A DNA stretch of 7,990 bases from Muribaculaceae bacterium (GTDB lineage Bacteria; Bacteroidota; Bacteroidia; Bacteroidales; Muribaculaceae): contig JAFLTK010000013.1 in assembly GCA_022511505.1 (NCBI GenBank), forward strand, positions 1-7,990. The letters are read 5' to 3'. The notes under the pieces were generated by a model that was not told the origin of the DNA, searched no databases, and saw only the letters and a list, made by a program, of their open reading frames with translations. This document shows, piece by piece, positions 1 to 7,623 of this stretch; within the stretch, counting starts at the first letter, position 1; each line of letters starts with the position of its first letter. A program made the translations under genes and the position numbers.

Positions 1-3000
1 CCAGTGCTGATAGAGATTGCGCGCAAGCTTGGTATTAAACTCGTGGCGACCAACGACGCCCACTTTGTCAACGCCGAGGACGCCGAGGCTCACGACCGCC
101 TGATTTGCATCTCAACCGGCAGTTACCTGAGCGACCAGGACCGCATCAAATATACCAAACAGGAGTGGCTCAAGAGTCGCGAGGAGATGGAAGCGCTGTT
201 CAGCGACATCCCCGAAGCAATTGAGAACACCAACGAGATTTTGGACAAAGTCGAGACCTATTCGATTGACCACGCGCCAATTATGCCGTTCTACGAGATA
301 CCGGCCGAGTTTGGCACCGAGGAAGAATATCGCGCACGGCTGACCGACGAGGATATTTTCAACGAGTTTACACGCGACGAGAACGGCAACGTTGTCATGA
401 GCCGCGAGGAAGGAGAAGCCAAAATCAAGAAACTTGGCGGATATGACAAGTTGTATCGCATCAAGTTTGAGGCCGACTATCTGGCGAAACTCGCCTACGA
501 GGGCGCGGAACGTCGCTACGGGAGTCCGCTCAGCGACGAACTCAAGGAGCGCATCAACTTTGAGCTCTACATCATGAAAACGATGGGCTTCCCCGGCTAC
601 TTCCTTATCGTACAGGATTTTATCAACGTCGCGAGGGAGAAGCTGGGTGTCAGCGTCGGTCCCGGCCGAGGGTCGGCCGCCGGCAGTTGCGTTGCTTATT
701 GCCTTGGTATCACCCAGATTGACCCCATCAAATATGACCTGCTTTTTGAGCGCTTTTTGAACCCCGACCGCATCTCGCTGCCAGATATCGACATCGACTT
801 TGACGACGATGGCCGCGCCGACGTATTGCGCTATGTAACAGACAAATATGGAGCCGAAAAGGTTGCGCATATTATCACCTACGGCACAATGGCCGCCAAG
901 AGCGCCATCAAGGACGTGGCCCGCGTGCAGCAGTTGCCGCTATCGACCGCCAACCGCCTTGCCAATCTGGTTCCCAAGCGCATGCCAACCGTCAACGGCA
1001 AGGAGTTAAAGTGCAATCTGAAAAACTGTTATGACTATGTTCCCGAGTTCCAGCCCGAGGTCAACGGCCCTGACACGCTTGTCAAAGAGACACTCGAGTT
1101 TGCCAAGCGTCTGGAGGGTAATGTCAGAAACACAGGCGTACACGCGTGTGGCGTCATCATCTGTCGCGACGACATAACCGATTGGGTACCGGTTTCAACC
1201 GCCATTGAAAAGGGCACCGACTCCAAGACCAAAAACAAGGTAATCGTGACCCAGTATGAGGGTCGCGTAATCGAGGAGACCGGCCTGATTAAAATGGACT
1301 TCCTGGGCCTTAAAACGCTGTCAATCATCAAAGAAGCCGTTGCCAACATCAAGCGCACCCGTGGTGTCAAAATTGACATGGAGAAGATTGACATCACCGA
1401 CCGCAAGACCTATGACCTCTACTGCGAAGGCCGAACGACCGGCACATTCCAGTTTGAATCGGCCGGCATGCAGAAATACCTACGCGAGTTGCAACCCTCT
1501 ACCTTTGAGGACCTTATCGCGATGAACGCCCTCTATCGTCCGGGCCCGATGGACTATATTCCCGACTTCATCGCGCGCAAGCACGGACGGTCGCCAATCG
1601 TCTATGACATCCCGGTGATGGAAAAATATCTCAAGGATACCTACGGCGTAACCGTCTACCAGGAGCAGGTGATGCTCCTGTCCCGCCTGCTTGCCAACTT
1701 CACCCGCGGCGAGAGCGACACCCTGCGCAAGGCGATGGGCAAGAAGTTGATTGACAAGATGAACCACCTCAAGGGCAAATTCCTCGAGGGCGGCCGGGCC
1801 AACGGCTATGAAACCAAAACGCTCGAGAAAATCTGGGCCGACTGGGAGAAATTTGCGTCCTACGCGTTCAACAAGAGCCACGCGACATGCTACAGTTGGG
1901 TAGCATTCCAGACAGCCTACCTCAAGGCCAACTATCCGGCCGAATATATGGCAGCCGTTTTGTCGCGCAACCGCAGCGATATCAAGAAGATGAGCAACTT
2001 TATGGACGAATGCAAGCGCATGCACATTCCCGTAAAAGGCCCCGACGTAAACGAAAGTTTCGCCGAATTTGGTGTCAACTCGCGCGGTGAAATCCGTTTC
2101 GGACTGGCGGCCATCAAGGGCGTCGGCGAGGGCGTCGTAGAGGCCATAATCGCCGCGCGAAATAAGGGTGGCGAGTTTGACTCGGTTTGGGACCTTGTGG
2201 AGCGCGTGCCGGCGGGCGTCATGAATCGCCGCACGTTTGAGTCGCTGGCGCTTGCCGGCGCGCTCGACTGTTTCAGCGAAGCCAAGCGCGAGGACTATTT
2301 CATGACCAACTCCAAGGGCGAGACGCTTGCCGAGTCACTGATGCGCTACTCGCAACGCTATCAACAGGACCGCAACGACATGTCGATGTCGCTATTTGGC
2401 GACGAAGACGACGACATGTCAAAGGCCGGACGCCCGCAAGTTGTCGTGGCGCCGGCGTGGGTCGATGCCGTCAAGTTGGAGAAGGAGCGCGAACTTGTCG
2501 GGATGTATCTGTCAAGCCATCCCCTTGACCCCTATTTCATGGAATTGAACTATGGCGTCACGTCACTCAAGGATTATAGCGAGGCACAACCCAATGAGGG
2601 CGAGGAGGTTACGCTTGGCGGAATGGTTGTCGACTTCACCTCAAAGCCGGCAAAGAACGGCGGCTTTTTTGGCATCCTGAAGATGGAGGACTACACCGGC
2701 AGCAACGAGTTCATGCTCTTTGGTCAGACCTATATCGACTTCCACAAATATGGCGTTCCCGGCACACCGATTATGCTTACCGGCGCGTGGGAGCGACGTT
2801 ACGCCAATCAGGACCTGCGCTTCAACATCCGCTCAATCCGTCTGCTTAACGACGTTAAAGGCCAGTTAATCAACAGTATAACAATTGAACTTTATCCCGA
2901 GAAAATTACCGAAAACATCGGGAAAGTGCTCCGCGACACCGTCAACGACACCGGCACCGGCGGCTTGCTCAACATCAAGGTCGTAGAACCCGAGTTCAAC

Positions 3001-3102
3001 CGCAGCGTCAAGTTGACATCAAGTTATCGCATCAACATCGACCGCAATCTGGTCAAGATGCTCGAAGATGAAGAAATACCATTTTATATTGAAAAAGCAT
3101 AA
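1..3102 (+). CDS. dnaE: DNA polymerase III subunit alpha, DnaE (5'-truncated by the window edge)
   Basis: This is the catalytic subunit of the replicative DNA polymerase, which extends DNA in the cytoplasm at the replication fork. The reading frame is open from base 1, so the GTG at base 4 is not the true start; roughly the first 200 residues are missing. Counting the codon at base 1 as residue 1, 1033 residues are visible. They show the end of the PHP domain (ATNDAHF, then residues to about 90), the palm nucleotide-binding motif GPGRGSAAGS at 220-229, the catalytic aspartates D262 and D264 in PDIDIDF, and K431 with D433 in IKMDFLGL, the third catalytic aspartate. YQEQVM lies at 553-558 and FNKSHA at 623-628. 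A helix-hairpin-helix region starts near 701 and an OB-fold near 870-950. There is no embedded proofreading exonuclease, so this is DnaE rather than PolC. The likely clamp-binding peptide SMSLF (795-799) lacks the usual first glutamine. trxA follows after 12 bases. Confidence 0.97.
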   Translation, partial: PVLIEIARKLGIKLVATNDAHFVNAEDAEAHDRLICISTGSYLSDQDRIKYTKQEWLKSREEMEALFSDIPEAIENTNEILDKVETYSIDHAPIMPFYEIPAEFGTEEEYRARLTDEDIFNEFTRDENGNVVMSREEGEAKIKKLGGYDKLYRIKFEADYLAKLAYEGAERRYGSPLSDELKERINFELYIMKTMGFPGYFLIVQDFINVAREKLGVSVGPGRGSAAGSCVAYCLGITQIDPIKYDLLFERFLNPDRISLPDIDIDFDDDGRADVLRYVTDKYGAEKVAHIITYGTMAAKSAIKDVARVQQLPLSTANRLANLVPKRMPTVNGKELKCNLKNCYDYVPEFQPEVNGPDTLVKETLEFAKRLEGNVRNTGVHACGVIICRDDITDWVPVSTAIEKGTDSKTKNKVIVTQYEGRVIEETGLIKMDFLGLKTLSIIKEAVANIKRTRGVKIDMEKIDITDRKTYDLYCEGRTTGTFQFESAGMQKYLRELQPSTFEDLIAMNALYRPGPMDYIPDFIARKHGRSPIVYDIPVMEKYLKDTYGVTVYQEQVMLLSRLLANFTRGESDTLRKAMGKKLIDKMNHLKGKFLEGGRANGYETKTLEKIWADWEKFASYAFNKSHATCYSWVAFQTAYLKANYPAEYMAAVLSRNRSDIKKMSNFMDECKRMHIPVKGPDVNESFAEFGVNSRGEIRFGLAAIKGVGEGVVEAIIAARNKGGEFDSVWDLVERVPAGVMNRRTFESLALAGALDCFSEAKREDYFMTNSKGETLAESLMRYSQRYQQDRNDMSMSLFGDEDDDMSKAGRPQVVVAPAWVDAVKLEKERELVGMYLSSHPLDPYFMELNYGVTSLKDYSEAQPNEGEEVTLGGMVVDFTSKPAKNGGFFGILKMEDYTGSNEFMLFGQTYIDFHKYGVPGTPIMLTGAWERRYANQDLRFNIRSIRLLNDVKGQLINSITIELYPEKITENIGKVLRDTVNDTGTGGLLNIKVVEPEFNRSVKLTSSYRINIDRNLVKMLEDEEIPFYIEKA

Positions 3103-3114
3103 ACCTAAGTAACA

Positions 3115-3441
3115 ATGGCACTGACATTTACCGACGAAAACGTAAAAGAGTACATCCAATCGGGCCAACCCGTAGTGATAGATTTCTGGGCAACCTGGTG
3201 TGGTCCCTGCGTAGGCATGGGCCCTACCATCGACAAACTTGCCGAGGAATATGAAGGACGAGTAGCCGTTGGCAAGTACAACATCGACGAGGAAGGCGAC
3301 CTGTCGACCGAGTTCCGCATCATGTCGATTCCGACCATCCTGTTTTTCAAGAACGGCGAGATGATTAAAGACCTGCGCCTTGCCGGGTCACAGCGTCTCG
3401 AAACCCTCGAGGGCAACGTCGAGAAATTGCTCGCACTCTAA
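3115..3441 (+). CDS. trxA: Thioredoxin
   Basis: This is a cytoplasmic thiol-disulfide oxidoreductase of 108 residues, the normal length for a single-domain thioredoxin. The active site WCGPC places the redox cysteines at C29 and C32. The buried aspartate is D23 (in VIDFWATWCGPC) and the cis-proline is P73 (in SIPTI). There is no signal peptide or membrane segment, which favours a general reductant kept reduced by thioredoxin reductase over a periplasmic thioredoxin-like protein. The residue after the active site is valine (CGPCV) where lysine or arginine is usual; this is a mild variation. The ATG lies 12 bases after the dnaE stop with no Shine-Dalgarno sequence, as is common in Bacteroidota. 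The spacing suggests cotranscription with dnaE. Confidence 0.96.
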   Translation: MALTFTDENVKEYIQSGQPVVIDFWATWCGPCVGMGPTIDKLAEEYEGRVAVGKYNIDEEGDLSTEFRIMSIPTILFFKNGEMIKDLRLAGSQRLETLEGNVEKLLAL

Positions 3442-3480
3442 GGCCTCGCCTCCCCTACCCCATTCTCTCCCTGTTTTTCA

Positions 3481-3512
3481 GGTCACGCCATGCCCGCAAG
3501 GGCGACGTGACC
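3481..3512 (+). other. Composite stem-loop downstream of trxA
   Basis: The outer stem GGTCACG (3481-3487) pairs perfectly with CGTGACC (3506-3512). After a small asymmetric internal loop (CCAT against GA), an inner stem GCCC/GGGC (3492-3495 with 3500-3503) closes a GCAA loop, which fits the stable GNRA tetraloop class. It lies 39 bases after the trxA stop, so it may mark the 3' end of the dnaE-trxA transcript. It lacks the T-run of an intrinsic terminator; the sequence after it is an AT palindrome (ATATAT, T, ATATAT at 3515-3527). It could be an RNA 3'-end stabiliser or a copy of a palindromic repeat. The pairing is seen; the role is inference. Confidence 0.5.
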
Positions 3513-3635
3513 ACATATATTATATATCCAACTCTCCGGCAACAAAAGTTGAAATTTTGAGTCTAAAGTTACAGAAAGAGGACACATCAACAGCAAAAAA
3601 ACGCCAACTATACATAAAAATAAGTAAAAAATCAC

Positions 3636-3643
3636 TATCTTAG
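3636..3643 (+). promoter_or_regulatory. Weak candidate Bacteroidota -7 box upstream of the plug gene
   Basis: TATCTTAG matches the Bacteroidota sigma-ABfr -7 consensus TAnnTTTG except for one base, and sits 29 bases before the plug-gene ATG at 3673 within an A/T-rich stretch. I see no convincing -33 TTTG element at the expected distance upstream, so support is limited. If real, it would drive the four-gene cluster that follows. The remainder of the 3442-3672 gap holds the stem-loop described separately and no gene I can support. Confidence 0.3.
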
Positions 3644-3672
3644 CGAGCGAAACCATTTAATCCGCCAAAAAT

Positions 3673-4356
3673 ATGAAAAAACTCCTCAAAATCTTCGTTC
3701 TGATAGCGCTTGTGGTCTTGAACGCGACGACCGCAGCGGCCGGCGAAATTTTCAACGGCCTCGTGACCGACGGCAAAGGGCAGCCGATAAAGGGAGCCAA
3801 AGTGTGGCTGACCGACAAACGCCAGTATGCCAAAAGCGACAAAAAGGGTCATTTCGGGCTTGAGAGCGTCAGCCCCGGTGACACTATCCACCTTGAATAC
3901 CAAAAGGTTGTACACGCCATTCCGGTTGGGACAGTCAACGGTATGAGAGTCATCATCGTCGACGCCACCGCCACTTATAATCCCGATGCCGAACTTGTCA
4001 ACCACGGCTATGGCTGGGTGTCGCGTCGAGACTACACCGGCTCGTCAAACGGTATCAGCGGTGCCCGACTGGTAGCCACCGGACAGAGCACGCTGACCGA
4101 GGCACTGCGCGGGCTTGTCCCCGGCCTTGACATCTCGCGCGATGGCCGAATCACATTGCGCGGCCACTCGTCGCTGATTTCTGACGACCAGCCGCTGTTT
4201 ATCATCGACGGCAACATTGTCGGGTCGCTCGACATGATTAACCTCAACATGATTGACCACGTCGAGATTCAGAAAGACGGCTCGATGTATGGCACACGCG
4301 GTTCGGGAGGCGCCATCCTGGTGTTCACAAAGCGCGGCAACGAGAAGGAACGATAA
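3673..4356 (+). CDS. Exported SusC-like N-terminal protein: CarboxypepD_reg-like plus TonB plug domain, no beta-barrel
   Basis: The product is 227 residues. Residues 1-23 form a Sec signal peptide (MKK, a hydrophobic core, ending TAAA). Residues 26-96 resemble the carboxypeptidase-regulatory-like beta-sandwich at the N terminus of SusC proteins (GLVTDGKGQPIKGAKV, then DKKGHFGL). Residues 106-133 parallel the SusC linker: AELVNHGYG stands where the TonB box and GYG normally lie, followed by RRDYTGSSNGISG. Residues 143-222 are a plug domain with EALRGLVPGLDIS, ITLRGHSSL, PLFIIDGN, IDHVEIQKDGS and MYGTRGSGGAILVFTKRG. The protein stops exactly where a SusC barrel of several hundred residues would begin. 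It ends cleanly and the next gene starts 20 bases on, so no barrel remnant lies downstream. It is probably periplasmic or associated with outer-membrane machinery. It cannot be a transporter by itself; a partner or scaffold role is inference. Confidence 0.85.
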   Translation: MKKLLKIFVLIALVVLNATTAAAGEIFNGLVTDGKGQPIKGAKVWLTDKRQYAKSDKKGHFGLESVSPGDTIHLEYQKVVHAIPVGTVNGMRVIIVDATATYNPDAELVNHGYGWVSRRDYTGSSNGISGARLVATGQSTLTEALRGLVPGLDISRDGRITLRGHSSLISDDQPLFIIDGNIVGSLDMINLNMIDHVEIQKDGSMYGTRGSGGAILVFTKRGNEKER

Positions 4357-4376
4357 AAATTCGAGACTTAAATAAT

Positions 4377-5336
4377 ATGATAAAGACAGTTGTTCTTGAC
4401 GGATACACGGTTTATCCCGCCGGCGACAGCAATTGGGACCGATTCAACGGCTTTGCCGAGATGACCGTTTATGACCGCACTGCCCCGGGCGAAGTTGTCG
4501 ACCGTTGTCGCGACGCCGAGGCAGTGCTGACCAACAAGGTCGTGCTCGACGCCGCGACGATTGCCGCCCTACCCAGTTTACGCTACATCGGCGTGCTCGC
4601 AACGGGCTTTAACGTTGTCGACATCGCGGCGGCACGCGCCCGCGGGATTGCTGTCACCAACATCCCGGCCTATAGCACCATGTCGGTTGCCCAGCAGGTG
4701 CTTGCGCTCCTGCTCGCCATCACCAACCGCGTTGAGAGTTACGCCGCCGTCAACCGCGACGGTCGCTGGGCACGCTCGGCCGACTTCACCTATCGCCTCG
4801 GCGAGTGGCCCGAACTGGCCGGCAAGCAGATGGGCATCGTCGGGTTTGGCAACATCGGTAGCGCCGTTGCCCGCATCGCTGTGGCAATGGGAATGAGCGT
4901 CGGGGTGGTCACAAGCCGTCAGCAAAGCGACCTCCCCGCGGGGTGTGTCAAGATGGAACTCGACACGATGTTGGAGACCGCCGACGTCGTCAGCCTCCAC
5001 TGTCCGCTGACACCCTCGACCGCCGGGCTCATCGACGCCGCGGCGCTTGCGCGAATGAAACCGACTGCTATACTGATAAATACATCACGAGGCCCGGTTG
5101 TCGACGAGCAAGCGCTTGCCGTCGCGCTGTCGTCCGGACAGATTGCTGCCGCCGGGCTCGACGTCATGAGCGCCGAGCCTCCACGCGCCGACAATCCACT
5201 ATTCTCGTGCCCTAATTGCTACATCACTCCCCACGTCGCATGGGCATCGACCGAAGCACGCGAGCGCCTGATAGCGATTGCCGCATCCAACCTCAGCGCT
5301 TTTGCCGCCGGCGCCCCCGTCAACGTTGTCAACTGA
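4377..5336 (+). CDS. D-2-hydroxyacid dehydrogenase, probably glycerate dehydrogenase / hydroxypyruvate reductase type
   Basis: This is a cytoplasmic NAD(P)-dependent oxidoreductase of 319 residues, the usual family length, interconverting a D-2-hydroxyacid and its 2-oxoacid. The split catalytic domain (about 1-100 and 290-319) surrounds a Rossmann domain with GFGNIG at 156-161. The catalytic triad is R238 (NTSRGPVVDE), E267 (AEPP) and H286 (TPHVAWAS). The block TPHVAWASTEAR resembles glycerate dehydrogenase (HprA-like) proteins, so glycerate/hydroxypyruvate is the best substrate guess, but D-lactate or another hydroxyacid is possible. At the end of the second Rossmann strand, where NAD-preferring members carry an acidic residue, this protein has TSR (179-181), which may permit NADPH. 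There is no regulatory ACT domain, unlike many SerA proteins. It begins 20 bases after the plug gene; the DUF2442 gene begins 6 bases after its stop. Confidence 0.92.
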   Translation: MIKTVVLDGYTVYPAGDSNWDRFNGFAEMTVYDRTAPGEVVDRCRDAEAVLTNKVVLDAATIAALPSLRYIGVLATGFNVVDIAAARARGIAVTNIPAYSTMSVAQQVLALLLAITNRVESYAAVNRDGRWARSADFTYRLGEWPELAGKQMGIVGFGNIGSAVARIAVAMGMSVGVVTSRQQSDLPAGCVKMELDTMLETADVVSLHCPLTPSTAGLIDAAALARMKPTAILINTSRGPVVDEQALAVALSSGQIAAAGLDVMSAEPPRADNPLFSCPNCYITPHVAWASTEARERLIAIAASNLSAFAAGAPVNVVN

Positions 5337-5342
5337 AAATAG

Positions 5343-5765
5343 ATGGAAAAGACGCTTAAAAAAGTATGGTTTACCGATAATCTCATCTATGCAATGACTG
5401 CTGATGGTGAAATCTTTTCTCAAAAGTTGGAAGTTTATCCATCACTGCTGGAGGCCACTCCTGAGCAACGAAACAACTTCGAAATTTGGGATAACAATCA
5501 AAGCATCAGATGGGAAGAACTCGATGAGGACATTCATATAACTGATTTACTTGAACCGGACACAGTTGATTATGACAATGATGTCAATAAACTATTGTCT
5601 CGTTTCCCATACCTTGACCTTAAAGCCTTTGCAGAGTATCTCGGAATGAATTGGACAAAATTAGCGCGATATAAATATGGTGTCTGGAGACCCTCTCAAT
5701 CTGAATTTGATGAAATTAAGAATGGCATTCATCAAATAGGTCAAGATATGCTTGCAGTGATGTGA
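5343..5765 (+). CDS. DUF2442 domain protein with C-terminal helix-turn-helix, possible orphan antitoxin
   Basis: The 140-residue product has two parts. Residues 5-71 match DUF2442: a short beta-rich opening (KKVWFTDNLIYAMTADGEIF), then the hallmark VYPSLLEATPEQRNNF and the closing IRWEELDEDIHITDLL. Residues 92-136 look like a Cro/C1-type helix-turn-helix (LKAFAEYLGMNWTKLARYK, then RPSQSEFDEI). DUF2442 proteins often lie beside DUF4160 proteins and are proposed antitoxins; that is family knowledge. No DUF4160 or other toxin-like gene is visible here: the dehydrogenase ends 6 bases upstream and the GH9 gene starts 46 bases downstream. By hand count the gene is about 38% GC against 68-70% in sampled stretches of both flanking genes, and its codons use A/T third positions freely, suggesting recent acquisition. 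A DNA-binding regulator without a toxin is an alternative reading. Confidence 0.85.
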   Translation: MEKTLKKVWFTDNLIYAMTADGEIFSQKLEVYPSLLEATPEQRNNFEIWDNNQSIRWEELDEDIHITDLLEPDTVDYDNDVNKLLSRFPYLDLKAFAEYLGMNWTKLARYKYGVWRPSQSEFDEIKNGIHQIGQDMLAVM

Positions 5766-5811
5766 AAAACATTTGCCGCCTGAATACAGATTTATTACAC
5801 AATTATCTATC

Positions 5812-7623
5812 ATGACATCAAGACTTTACACAACGCTAGCGGCGATATTTATCGCAACGGCCGCGACCGCCGCCGGTCATCTCCGCGCCAACCAGATAGG
5901 CTACTTGACCGACGACGTCAAGGCGATCGTTTACCTCGGCAACCGCCCCATCGGCGACTACACGGTCACGGTGGTCAACGAGGCCGGCCGCAAGTCGGCC
6001 CCTGACAGCATCGCCGTGAAACATTGGGACAGCGCGTTCACCAACGCCGCACGCATCTATGTCAACTCAATCAAAACCCCGGGCGTGTACCGTCTCGAGT
6101 TGACCGCTCCCGGCGAGGAAACGGTCAGGACGACGTTCAACGTGGGCGATGATGTCTATAGCCGTCACTACATTAATGAGTTACCGCTCAACTATATGCG
6201 CCAGCAACGGTGTGGGTTCAACCCGGTGCTGGGCGACAGTTGCCACACTACCGACGGTTTCCGCGTGCTCTCGGGCGACCTCGACGGCTCGATTGTCGAC
6301 GTCACCGGCGGATGGCACGACGCCTCTGACTACCTCCAGTATCTGACCACGAGCGCCAACGCCGTCTATCAGATGCTGTTTGCCTACAGCAATACCCCCG
6401 CCGCCGTGTGGGCCGATGACTACGACGCCGCCGGGCTCCTCGGCTCAAACGGCGTGCCCGACATTCTCGACGAGGCGCGCTGGGGGCTGGAATGGATGAT
6501 GAAAATGAATCCCGCACCCGGCGTCTATTTCAACCAGATTGCCGACGACCGCGACCACCGTTTCGCCGGTCTCCCTGCCGACGACAATGTCGACTATGGC
6601 ATGGGCGCAGGCGGCCGCCGTCCGGTCTACCCCTGCTCCGGAAAACCCTACGGGCTGCAGGGCAATCTGAACCGCAGCACCGGCGAGGCATCGTCGGTTG
6701 CCAAATTTGCCTCATCGTTTGGCCTTGGCGCTGAGATATTTAAAACCATTGACCCGGCATTTGCCGATAGCCTCGACCGCCGTAGCGCCGAGGCTTACAC
6801 CTATGCCACGGCCCATCCCGGAGCGTGTCAAACAGCCCCCTGCGTCTCCCCCTACTTCTATGAAGAGGACAACTGGGCCGACGACCTTGAACTCGCCGCC
6901 ATGGCTCGCTATCGCGCCACCGGCGAGCGCCGATTTGTCGACGAGGCCGTTGGCTATGGGCGTCTCGAGCCCGTAACCCCCTGGATGGGAGCCGACTCGG
7001 CGCGTCACTATCAGTGGTACCCGTTCCTCAATCTCGGCCAGTTCGAACTCGCAAAAGCGCCCGAGCTGAAAGTGGCACGCGAATTTGCCCGCAACCTTCG
7101 CTCGGGCATCGCTCGCGTCGCCGAGCGCGGTGCCGACAACGCCTTCCTCAATGGCATCCCTTTCATCTGGTGTAGCAACAACCTGACCACCGCCTTTGTG
7201 ACCCAGGCGATGCTCTACCGAGATCTGACCGGCGACGAAACCTACCGCGACGCCGAGACCGCCGCACGCGACTGGCTGTTTGGCGTCAACCCGTGGGGAC
7301 AGACAATGATTGTGCTACCCGACGGCATCGACGCCTCCTCGCCACGCGACTGCCACTCGGCGCTGAGCAACACCGACGTTCACGGCCATCCCGGCCATCG
7401 ACTCCTTGCCGGCGGACTGGTCGACGGGCCCGTCTACACCTCCATCTTCAACTCGTTGCGCGGCGTCCACCTGCGCAATGCCGACCGCTTCGAGCCGTTC
7501 CAAAGCCGCGGCGTCGTCTACCACGACGACTACAGCGACTACTCAACCAACGAGCCCACCATGGACGGAACCGCCTCGATGACCTACTTCCTCGGACGTC
7601 TCGCCGCCGCCGGCCTCAAATAA
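5812..7623 (+). CDS. Secreted glycoside hydrolase family 9 enzyme (endoglucanase-like) with N-terminal Ig-like domain
   Basis: The 603-residue product probably hydrolyses beta-1,4-glucosidic bonds in cellulose, mixed-linkage glucan, xyloglucan or derived oligosaccharides outside the cytoplasm. I chose the ATG at 5812 because it is followed directly by a Sec signal peptide (MTSRLYTTLAAIFIATAATAAG); an upstream TTG at 5773 would add 13 non-signal residues. No lipobox cysteine is seen, so a soluble periplasmic or secreted form is likely. Residues about 23-115 form the Ig-like domain found in front of many GH9 modules (HLRANQIGY, GVYRLEL). The (alpha/alpha)6 catalytic domain follows. D170 and D173 in GGWHDASDY correspond to the GH9 aspartates (nucleophilic-water base) and E581 in STNEPTMD to the acid. 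H515 in PRDCHSAL stands near where many family members have a PHHR-like motif. Length suits an Ig plus GH9 protein without carbohydrate-binding module. Exact substrate is unknown. Confidence 0.9.
   Translation: MTSRLYTTLAAIFIATAATAAGHLRANQIGYLTDDVKAIVYLGNRPIGDYTVTVVNEAGRKSAPDSIAVKHWDSAFTNAARIYVNSIKTPGVYRLELTAPGEETVRTTFNVGDDVYSRHYINELPLNYMRQQRCGFNPVLGDSCHTTDGFRVLSGDLDGSIVDVTGGWHDASDYLQYLTTSANAVYQMLFAYSNTPAAVWADDYDAAGLLGSNGVPDILDEARWGLEWMMKMNPAPGVYFNQIADDRDHRFAGLPADDNVDYGMGAGGRRPVYPCSGKPYGLQGNLNRSTGEASSVAKFASSFGLGAEIFKTIDPAFADSLDRRSAEAYTYATAHPGACQTAPCVSPYFYEEDNWADDLELAAMARYRATGERRFVDEAVGYGRLEPVTPWMGADSARHYQWYPFLNLGQFELAKAPELKVAREFARNLRSGIARVAERGADNAFLNGIPFIWCSNNLTTAFVTQAMLYRDLTGDETYRDAETAARDWLFGVNPWGQTMIVLPDGIDASSPRDCHSALSNTDVHGHPGHRLLAGGLVDGPVYTSIFNSLRGVHLRNADRFEPFQSRGVVYHDDYSDYSTNEPTMDGTASMTYFLGRLAAAGLK

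Noticed and set aside
112..870. 252-codon minus-strand open frame antisense to dnaE
   Set aside because: It lies wholly inside a certain coding gene, shows no recognisable domain, and long antisense frames are expected from the GC-rich codon use of dnaE.
3673..4356. Plug gene as a simple truncated SusC pseudogene
   Set aside because: No barrel remnant follows in any frame before the next gene 20 bases on, and the signal peptide and plug motifs are intact; a maintained short protein is the better reading, though not proven.
4578..5000. 140-codon minus-strand open frame antisense to the dehydrogenase
   Set aside because: It is a shadow of the well-supported + strand gene, whose cofactor-binding and catalytic motifs are intact.
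5773..5811. Upstream TTG start for the GH9 gene
   Set aside because: It would place 13 non-hydrophobic residues before the signal peptide; the ATG at 5812 gives a normal Sec signal at the N terminus.
5772..5811. Dedicated promoter before the GH9 gene
   Set aside because: A TTTG occurs at 5772-5775 but no TAnnTTTG-like box lies at suitable spacing before the ATG.
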